18,080 nt of DNA from ChocPot-Mid sp964511865 (GTDB lineage Bacteria; Bacteroidota; Ignavibacteria; Kapaibacteriales; UBA2268): NCBI GenBank assembly GCA_964511865.1, contig CAZEHW010000048.1, positions 1 through 18,080 on the forward strand, given 5' to 3'. Below are positions 1 to 5,143 of the stretch, in pieces. A program made the translations under genes and the position numbers. Positions within the stretch are counted from its first letter, which is position 1, and every line of letters starts with the position of its first letter. Under the pieces are notes generated by a model that did no database searches, was not told the DNA's origin, and saw only the letters and a list, made by a program, of their open reading frames with translations.

Positions 1-384
1 TATTTTATAAATATTTTTACTTTCTTTATAATATTTCAGCTCCCAGTTTATTTCATATTTAAATTCTTTGTAACTTTGATTTCTTGTCCAGATTGGATAA
101 TGATCTAGCATTATTTTTCTGGAAATATTATGAAGTAATAAACATTCGAAATAACCATAAGGATTAAATTCGTCTGCTTTTTTTAACCATTCAGTGGGAC
201 CTAGACTGTATCCCATTTTTGAAATCATGCTAGTTAAAAAACTAGTACCCGATCGCGGCAAACCAAGAGTAATTATTTTTAATAGATTTTCGTTTTTATA
301 GTAAATTTTCTTTTTCTTTTGAATATCAAAATAATTTTTAATATCTTCAATTTGCATTTTTCTATATAAATAATCAATTATCAT
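1..384 (-). CDS. Sulfotransferase family protein (N-terminal 128 residues; 3' end beyond window)
   Basis: Partial gene that runs off the window at base 1. The 128 visible residues contain GLPRSGTSF at about residues 41-49, the 5'-phosphosulfate-binding loop of PAPS-dependent sulfotransferases, followed by helix residues LTSMISKMGY. The family transfers sulfate from PAPS to a hydroxyl or amine, commonly on glycans. The start at 384 is preferred over the in-frame ATG at 357 because GGAGG lies 6 nt upstream of it (391-395). The gene overlaps the end of wzt by 11 nt, so translational coupling is likely. An APS kinase gene in the same cluster can supply the PAPS donor, and the neighbouring Wzm/Wzt exporter suggests that the acceptor is a surface polysaccharide. 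The PAPS 3'-phosphate-binding motif lies beyond the window, so the acceptor cannot be judged. The family call is fairly sure; the substrate is inference. Confidence 0.8.
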   Translation of the reverse strand, partial: MIIDYLYRKMQIEDIKNYFDIQKKKKIYYKNENLLKIITLGLPRSGTSFLTSMISKMGYSLGPTEWLKKADEFNPYGYFECLLLHNISRKIMLDHYPIWTRNQSYKEFKYEINWELKYYKESKNIYKI

Positions 385-1669
385 TAATTACCTCCCATTG
401 TGATGTATAAAAGACTATACCTGGTAATTTTGTTAATTGTTTGCTAACATCTGAACTAATTTTAAAGTTCAAAATATTCTTTAAGTAATCAAAGGGTAAC
501 ATATTCTTTTTGCCAATATATGTTATTATGTCATACTCCCCTTCCTTCAAGTTAAGATTTTGAACCATAATTCTGATAGCTCTTTCCTCTTGTGGTTTGA
601 ATTCTAATGTTAAATCTGAATCTCTTGATGAAATAGTTGCAATATTTTGATCAGGTACCAAATTTAATATTATATCAAAATGAAAGCTATTGAAATATTT
701 ATCAGTCAGGTTGCGTATTAAGAAATTAAAACAGATTGATTCACCGCTAGAAATCGTATTAACTTTTTCATTCTTATTATTTTCTATCCATCCATCGACA
801 ATTCTCAATTCTGAACCAAAAGAACTTTTCCTATCATGATCATTTAATTTTTTTGTACTTGGAGAAACCTGCATATTCTTAAAATAGCAATCAATAACAT
901 CATTAGTATCACCGAGCATTTCGACTTCACCTGAGTTAAGCAGTATGCTTTTGGGACAAAGGTTGCGTACCGCCCCCATATTATGGCTGACAAAGAGGAC
1001 GGTTCTGCCTTGTTTGGAGACGTCTTCCATTTTGCCGAGGCATTTTTTTTGGAAAGCGGCGTCGCCGACGGCAAGGACTTCGTCCACTATGAGTATTTCG
1101 GGTTCGAGGTGTGCCGCTACGGCAAATGCAAGCCGGACGTTCATGCCGCTGGAGTATCGCTTTATGGGTGTGTCGAGGAATTGTTCGACTTCGGCAAAGG
1201 CAACGATTTCGTCGAATTTTTTTTGTATTTCGTTTTTTCGCATACCGAGTATCGAGCCGTTGAGGTAAATGTTTTCCCTTCCGGTTAGTTCGGGATGGAA
1301 TCCGGTGCCTACTTCGAGCAGTGAACCGACACGTCCGTTGATACGTGCAAAACCCGTTGTGGGGGTTGTAATTTTCGATAGTATTTTGAGCAGTGTGGAT
1401 TTGCCTGCTCCGTTGCGTCCGATGATGCCGACTACGTCTCCGTGTTCGATGTCGAGATTGATGTCGCGTAATGCCCAGAAAGTGTCTTTGGGTGTGTCTT
1501 TGGGGTATTCGTTTTTGTCGAGCAAACGCTGTGCCTTGCTTTTTGAGAGCCGATAGAAGTGACGGGGCAAACCGAGCAATACTTCGCGGAATGTACGCGA
1601 GAAGTCTACGGTGGCTCCGAGTTGGTACCGTTTTCCGAGGTTTTCAGTATGTATTGCTATGTTGCTCAT
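374..1669 (-). CDS. wzt: Polysaccharide ABC transporter ATP-binding protein with C-terminal glycan-recognition domain (Wzt type)
   Basis: 431 residues. The ATPase of an ABC-2 exporter that moves undecaprenyl-linked O-antigen or capsule-type glycans across the inner membrane. The N-terminal nucleotide-binding domain has Walker A GRNGAGKST (84-92), signature YSSGM (172-176), Walker B ILIVDE (192-197) and the H-loop SHN (228-230). Residues 110-140 (RVGSLLEVGTGFHPELTGRE) are typical of the Wzt/TagH subfamily. Residues from about 275 to 431 form a separate beta-rich domain, as in Wzt proteins whose C-terminal domain recognises the modified end of the exported glycan. The permease wzm lies upstream and a sulfotransferase overlaps the 3' end. 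Base composition is sharply mosaic: the DNA for roughly residues 15-236 is 50-58 % G+C in sampled 60-nt blocks, while the C-terminal part is 25-35 %. No Shine-Dalgarno is visible before the ATG. Confidence 0.93.
   Translation of the reverse strand: MSNIAIHTENLGKRYQLGATVDFSRTFREVLLGLPRHFYRLSKSKAQRLLDKNEYPKDTPKDTFWALRDINLDIEHGDVVGIIGRNGAGKSTLLKILSKITTPTTGFARINGRVGSLLEVGTGFHPELTGRENIYLNGSILGMRKNEIQKKFDEIVAFAEVEQFLDTPIKRYSSGMNVRLAFAVAAHLEPEILIVDEVLAVGDAAFQKKCLGKMEDVSKQGRTVLFVSHNMGAVRNLCPKSILLNSGEVEMLGDTNDVIDCYFKNMQVSPSTKKLNDHDRKSSFGSELRIVDGWIENNKNEKVNTISSGESICFNFLIRNLTDKYFNSFHFDIILNLVPDQNIATISSRDSDLTLEFKPQEERAIRIMVQNLNLKEGEYDIITYIGKKNMLPFDYLKNILNFKISSDVSKQLTKLPGIVFYTSQWEVINDN
391..395 (-). promoter_or_regulatory. 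Shine-Dalgarno GGAGG of the sulfotransferase gene
   Basis: On the minus strand GGAGG is followed by TAATTA and then ATG at 384. The 6-nt spacing is ideal. The site lies inside the end of wzt and decides the start at 384 rather than the downstream ATG at 357. Confidence 0.7.
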
Positions 1670-1704
1670 TTCATTAAGTTATCCGTTATCTGTTTTTCCA
1701 TTTC

Positions 1705-1737
1705 ACGCCAAGCCGCTAAGTTCGTCAAGACGCAAAG
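1705..1737. repeat. Four degenerate octamers NCGYNAAG
   Basis: In the wzm-wzt spacer, units acgccaag (1705-1712), ccgctaag (1713-1720), tcgtcaag (1722-1729) and acgcaaag (1730-1737) repeat with one extra base between the second and third. A related pair, acgcagag plus gctacaaag, occurs near 14660-14677. No function is visible; it looks like a dispersed intergenic repeat. Confidence 0.5.
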
Positions 1738-1788
1738 TTTTTTATATATATTCAATCGCTATGCGTTTGCTATTCCATTTTACCTTCT

Positions 1789-1809
1789 ACATTTTACATT
1801 TTACATTGT
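1789..1809 (-). repeat. Heptamer tandem repeat just after the wzm stop codon
   Basis: On the plus strand ACATTTT ACATTTT ACATTGT occupy 1789-1809, three 7-bp units. In the sense of wzm this reads as units of ATGTAAA type starting 2 nt after the TAA at 1814-1812. It resembles the ACGTGAA heptamers that start 2 nt after the sdhB stop codon (7808-7835). Confidence 0.55.
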
Positions 1810-1811
1810 CA

Positions 1812-2699
1812 TTAGACTATATCAGCGAAGGTGTCTTCCATTTTTCGGAAATACCAGAGGCCGAGAATGAAAATCAAAATCATTGACACAATGCCCATTC
1901 CGACAAGTTCATAAGGGAACTCAACCGGAAGAGAAACTATTTTATTACCTACCAGTTTTGTTGTGCTCAAATTCAAATGGAGCATGCTCCATCGAAAACC
2001 TTCAACAGCTCCAGCCATTGGATTGAGCATATAAATATATTTCAAAATTCCCCAAGCATCAGGTATTTTGCTGTAAGGGACAATAACTGTGCCATACATC
2101 CAAATTTGTGAGATGAAAGGCAAAGCAAAACCGATGTCGCGGTACTTCACGTTCAAAGCAGAAAAGAGCAGTCCTGTTCCGGATGCTGTAATCATTGCCA
2201 TTATAACAAACAGTGGCATAAGGAAAACAGCCAGACTGATTGCAGTTTGGTAGTAAATCATCATTGCAATCAAAATCAAAAAAGCAATTGCGAAGTCCAC
2301 CAAAGCGGCAAGAGCTGGTGCAGACGGCATAATCAGACGCGGAAAATAAATCTTAGTTAAGATGTTTTTGCTTTGAACTAAACTGTTACTCGAGAAAGTT
2401 AGTGCGGTTGCAAAGTAAGTCCATAAGAGCAAACCGCTGTAATAGAAGACGGCAGGATTCACTCCGTCAGTAGGCAGATTTGCTACGTTACTAAATAGTA
2501 AAGTAAAAATAACCATTTGAACAAAAGGAACAATTATCGCCCACAAAGCACCAAGTGCCGATTGTTTGTACTTGACTTTTACGTCACGCCAAACAAGGAA
2601 AAAGAAAAGCTCGCGGAACCGCCAAAGCTCGGACCAGTCAATGTCGAGAAGACCTTGCTTTGGTTTGATTATGGTAATATGTTCTGTTGGATTACTCAA
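1812..2699 (-). CDS. wzm: Polysaccharide ABC transporter permease (Wzm type, ABC-2 family)
   Basis: 295 residues, the usual length for the family. The membrane half of the Wzm/Wzt exporter in the inner membrane. The N-terminal amphipathic segment and first transmembrane helix show the family signature WRFRELFFFLVWRDVKVKYK (about 26-45) followed by SALGALWAIIVP. About six hydrophobic helices follow, with the conserved ALNVKYRDIGFALPF and MLNPMAGAVEGFRW motifs. The start codon is TTG at 2699: an in-frame stop codon precedes it directly and the next Met is residue 62, so no other start fits. The first 8 nt overlap the end of cysC, which suggests translational coupling; only a weak AGCGGA stands upstream. 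The APS kinase upstream and the sulfotransferase downstream suggest a sulfated cargo. The family call is secure; the cargo is inference. Confidence 0.93.
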   Translation of the reverse strand: MSNPTEHITIIKPKQGLLDIDWSELWRFRELFFFLVWRDVKVKYKQSALGALWAIIVPFVQMVIFTLLFSNVANLPTDGVNPAVFYYSGLLLWTYFATALTFSSNSLVQSKNILTKIYFPRLIMPSAPALAALVDFAIAFLILIAMMIYYQTAISLAVFLMPLFVIMAMITASGTGLLFSALNVKYRDIGFALPFISQIWMYGTVIVPYSKIPDAWGILKYIYMLNPMAGAVEGFRWSMLHLNLSTTKLVGNKIVSLPVEFPYELVGMGIVSMILIFILGLWYFRKMEDTFADIV

Positions 2700-3300
2700 T
2701 TATTCCGCTTATTCTCAATTTATCAATAATAGCTTTAGCACATTCATCAACTGTTAGTGCTTCGGTATCGAGCACCAATTCAGGATTTTCAGGTACTTCA
2801 TAAGGAGCAGAAATACCGGTATATTCTTTAATTTCCCCTGCAATTGCTTTTTTGTAAAGTCCTTTCGGGTCGCGATTAATACATTCATCAATACTGCATT
2901 TAACATAAGTTTCAAAGAAATGACCTTCGTCAACAAGTCCACGTCCAAGATTTCTTTCTTTTTTGTAAGGAGAAATAAAAGCGGTGATGACAATTAATCC
3001 GGTATTGCGAAGAAGTTTAGAAAGCTCGGCAATCCTGCGAATATTTTCTTCTCTGTCCTCAGGTGAGAAGCCGAGATTTTTGTTTAATCCGTGTCGAATA
3101 TTGTCACCATCGAGTAGGCAGACATGACAACCCAAATCAAAAAGCTGTTTTTCTGCTTCAACGGCAATTGTTGATTTACCAGCCGCACTCAGACCTGTTA
3201 ACCAGATAACACAGCCTTTGTGACCGTTTCTTTTTTCGATATCATCGAGTAACACTTTTTTAGGATGCCACACGACATTTGTTGATTTAACTTCTGTCAT
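2692..3300 (-). CDS. cysC: Adenylylsulfate (APS) kinase
   Basis: 202 residues, a stand-alone kinase of normal length. It phosphorylates the 3'-OH of APS with ATP to give PAPS, in the cytoplasm. Visible motifs are Walker A GLSAAGKST (36-44; the usual form is GLSGAGKST or GLSASGKST), the family signature DGDNIRHGLNKNLGFS (64-79), AFISPY (107-112) with the serine that can be phosphorylated in the E. coli enzyme, RDPKGLY (143-149) and the lid-region motif YTGISAPYE (160-168). The start ATG follows the stop codon of the upstream gene with no gap, and AAAGGA provides a ribosome site. No sulfate adenylyltransferase (cysD/cysN or sat) or assimilatory PAPS reductase is in the window. Its place between a regulator and wzm/wzt suggests that PAPS is made for sulfation of an exported glycan, not for cysteine synthesis. 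That last point is inference. Confidence 0.95.
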   Translation of the reverse strand: MTEVKSTNVVWHPKKVLLDDIEKRNGHKGCVIWLTGLSAAGKSTIAVEAEKQLFDLGCHVCLLDGDNIRHGLNKNLGFSPEDREENIRRIAELSKLLRNTGLIVITAFISPYKKERNLGRGLVDEGHFFETYVKCSIDECINRDPKGLYKKAIAGEIKEYTGISAPYEVPENPELVLDTEALTVDECAKAIIDKLRISGIIE

Positions 3301-3840
3301 TTATATTCCTTTATAATTTTCCCAAACAACCAAAGCATGGTTAAGCTTCAGATTTTCTTTTAAATTTTCGTATTCATTTTCATTGAGAACGAGCGAACGA
3401 ATTTTTCTTTTAATCGCCTGCTCAGTAGCAACAATCAATTCGTTTAGATAGTTTTGATTGATTTTACCAACGATAACAAGGTCAATAATTCCTGTGTCTT
3501 TTCCTTTGGCATAATCACCGGTGATAAAAGCGGCTTTAACTTCCCCGAGCTGATTAATTACATTGACTATCTGGTCAATGCCAATATTCTTTTTAATAAG
3601 GTTGTGAAGTTCCTTAAAAAGAGGATGAGATTTATTTGCCTGATAGACTTTTGTTCTGCCGTCGTTTTGTGCATTAATCAGATTAGCTTTTGACAGTCGG
3701 TTTAATTCAATTCGAACAGCATTACTTGATTCGTTAAATTCATTTGCCAGTTCATTCAAATAGCCGAGTGTCCCGGGATTCAGAAAGAACCTGAGTAAAA
3801 GCTTCAGTCTTGTTTTCGATGTTATTAATGATTCTAACAT
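3301..3840 (-). CDS. Winged-helix DNA-binding protein fused to a degenerate nucleotidyltransferase-like domain
   Basis: 179 residues from the chosen start. Residues about 6-70 form an ArsR-like winged helix (RLKLLLRFFLNP, then ELANEFNESSNAVRIELNRLSKANLI as helix-turn-helix and the beta-hairpin wing NDGRTKVYQAN). Residues about 100-179 resemble the minimal nucleotidyltransferase fold, with GDYAKGKDTG (108-117) and IIDLVIVG (118-125). The catalytic pattern is damaged: GS has become GD and only the second aspartate of the DxD remains (D120), so activity is unlikely and a sensor or regulator role is more plausible. I recall similar proteins at the head of Bacteroidota polysaccharide clusters, which fits regulation of the genes downstream. 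The start MLESLITSKTRLKLL is favoured because the winged-helix fold begins there; an in-frame ATG at 3906 would add 22 low-complexity residues. It lies directly before cysC (TAAATG). Confidence 0.75.
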   Translation of the reverse strand: MLESLITSKTRLKLLLRFFLNPGTLGYLNELANEFNESSNAVRIELNRLSKANLINAQNDGRTKVYQANKSHPLFKELHNLIKKNIGIDQIVNVINQLGEVKAAFITGDYAKGKDTGIIDLVIVGKINQNYLNELIVATEQAIKRKIRSLVLNENEYENLKENLKLNHALVVWENYKGI

Positions 3841-4267
3841 ATTACAAATAATAAATATTGTTCTTTTATTGGTAGTAAAATTACTTAATATTGAATTAAT
3901 ATGCAAGAAAAAAGTGAAATAAGTGTTAAAAAAAGTTTAACATATGTATAAAAACACAAAATTATGATTACAAAATATTTAATGCTATTGTTTTTCTAAA
4001 TACTTTTTTGTAAGTTCATATTGATAATAATCAATTGATAATTTTTTTATAAAATCTTAGTAATGATTAAGATAAGTTTGAAGAAATTCCTTGTAATTTT
4101 AAAGGGGGCTATACTCCTTATAAATCATATATTTAACTCTGGGGCACAAAGTGTAAAAAAAATAGTCGGAGTGAAAGATGGTTTTGATTTTATTAGTACT
4201 AACAAAGAAAAAGAAATTTTTATTTCAATAATTAATCAAATATTTATTAACAATAAGCAAAGGTATT
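3841..4267. other. 427-bp AT-rich divergent intergenic region
   Basis: Lies between the divergently transcribed regulator/polysaccharide operon and sdhC, so it must hold promoters for both. Visible elements are an AT palindrome at 3888-3902 (ATATT-GAATT-AATAT), an inverted repeat GTTAAA-N5-TTTAAC at 3925-3941, the FNR-type palindrome at 4021-4034, and a TATAAAAT stretch at 4048-4055. A 72-codon open frame (4063-4281) overlaps sdhC and has no ribosome site or recognisable motif; I do not consider it a gene. I could not fix a promoter with confidence. Confidence 0.6.
4021..4039 (+). promoter_or_regulatory. FNR/CRP-family-like operator upstream of the sdh operon
   Basis: TTGAT-AATA-ATCAA (4021-4034) matches the FNR consensus TTGAT-N4-ATCAA at all ten specified positions. 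A second overlapping palindrome ATCAATTGAT (4030-4039) adds a third TTGAT half-site. The site lies about 234 bp upstream of sdhC, with TATAAAAT 14 bp further on at 4048-4055. Oxygen or redox control by a Crp/Fnr-family regulator is well known for complex II genes in other bacteria; its use here is inference, and AT-rich DNA raises the chance of a coincidental match. Confidence 0.45.
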
Positions 4268-5143
4268 ATGGCACTGTTTGACTATCTAAAGTCCACACTG
4301 CTCAGCAAAGTAGTGATGGCAGTAACCGGTGTTATACTTGTCTTGTTCCTGATAGGGCACTGCGTAGGAAATATGCAGATTTTTATCGGACAGGAGACGT
4401 TTAACAGATATGCCCATTTTTTACAAGGGCTTGGTGAACTGCTGTGGATAATCAGGATTGTCCTGTTTGTCTGCCTTGTTTTGCATATAATCACATCAAT
4501 CCGGCTTAAATGGCTGAATTATCAGGCAAAAGGTCAGAAGTATGAGGTTAAAAGTTTTATGAAGGCAAAACTAACCGGCAGAACAATGATATGGACAGGA
4601 ATTTTAGTTGCAGCTTTTCTTACATACCATCTTTTACATTTTACTGTAGGTATGATTGATTCCGATAACTTCAGTAAAAGTAACATGGAGTATTACAAAG
4701 GAGAAGTTGTAATTGCAGAAGATAAGGTTCTCGATGACGATGGAAATGTTGTCGGGGAAAAATGCGAGATGACAGCAGAGGAATGTAAAAAAGTCTGTCA
4801 AGATAAAAATGTAAAATGCTGTGAAGGAGTTGTGTGTGCGGAAGGCAAAGCATACAAAATGGATGATGATGTTATCCTTTTCTTCAGACCGGATGCATAT
4901 TCTATGGTTATCAAGAGTTTCAGACAACCATTTTATGCAATATCGTATATAATTTTGGTGATTTTCGTAGGGTTCCATTTGAGCCATGCAATTCAAAGTG
5001 CCTTCCAGACACTTGGGTTAAATCATCCAAAGTATAATAGCTTTTTCAGAGCAATAGGACCATGGCTGTCCACAATTTTAGTAATTTGTTACATATTAAT
5101 ACCGATCACAATTTGGAGCGGATTGGTGGGAGGTGGAGTATGA
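4268..5143 (+). CDS. sdhC: Succinate dehydrogenase/fumarate reductase cytochrome b558 subunit
   Basis: 291 residues; b558-type anchors are usually about 220-260. The membrane anchor of complex II binds heme b and exchanges electrons with quinone. Five hydrophobic helices are visible at about 12-36, 58-80, 108-130, 218-245 and 264-288. Candidate heme-ligand histidines lie in GHCVGN (H31), LHI (H73), YHLLHF (H121, H124) and GFHLSHAIQSAFQTLGL (H237, H240), all in family-typical positions. The extra length is a polar, acidic insert between helices 3 and 4 (about 131-205) with six cysteines (166, 173, 177, 184, 185, 190), predicted to be extracytoplasmic by the known topology of this family. AAAGG (4259-4263) precedes the start. 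It is the first gene of sdhCAB and overlaps sdhA by 4 nt (ATGA). Whether the enzyme runs as succinate dehydrogenase or fumarate reductase cannot be told from sequence. Confidence 0.93.
   Translation: MALFDYLKSTLLSKVVMAVTGVILVLFLIGHCVGNMQIFIGQETFNRYAHFLQGLGELLWIIRIVLFVCLVLHIITSIRLKWLNYQAKGQKYEVKSFMKAKLTGRTMIWTGILVAAFLTYHLLHFTVGMIDSDNFSKSNMEYYKGEVVIAEDKVLDDDGNVVGEKCEMTAEECKKVCQDKNVKCCEGVVCAEGKAYKMDDDVILFFRPDAYSMVIKSFRQPFYAISYIILVIFVGFHLSHAIQSAFQTLGLNHPKYNSFFRAIGPWLSTILVICYILIPITIWSGLVGGGV
5129..5133 (+). promoter_or_regulatory. Shine-Dalgarno GGAGG of sdhA
   Basis: GGAGG stands 6 nt before the ATG at 5140, inside the end of sdhC. It decides the sdhA start at 5140 against the in-frame ATG at 5062, which would read through sdhC. 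Confidence 0.75.

Noticed and set aside
945..1677. Several plus-strand open frames opposite wzt
   Set aside because: They mirror the GC-rich ATPase-coding part of wzt, whose Walker and signature motifs prove the minus-strand frame; long antisense frames are a by-product of its composition.
3841..3906. Upstream start of the winged-helix protein at 3906
   Set aside because: The 22 extra residues are low-complexity and precede the natural start of the winged-helix domain; kept only as an alternative.
4021..4053. Sigma-70-like pair TTGATA (4021-4026) and TATAAA (4048-4053)
   Set aside because: The spacer is 21 bp, too long for a normal promoter; the TTGAT is better explained as part of the FNR-type palindrome.
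4063..4281. 72-codon plus-strand open frame before sdhC
   Set aside because: It overlaps sdhC, has no ribosome site, is low-complexity Lys/Ile/Phe-rich, and carries no recognisable motif; it lies where promoter elements are expected.
5062..5139. N-terminal extension of sdhA from an ATG at 5062
   Set aside because: The extension is coded over the last helix of SdhC and has no family similarity; the ATG at 5140 has GGAGG at ideal spacing and the typical ATGA overlap.
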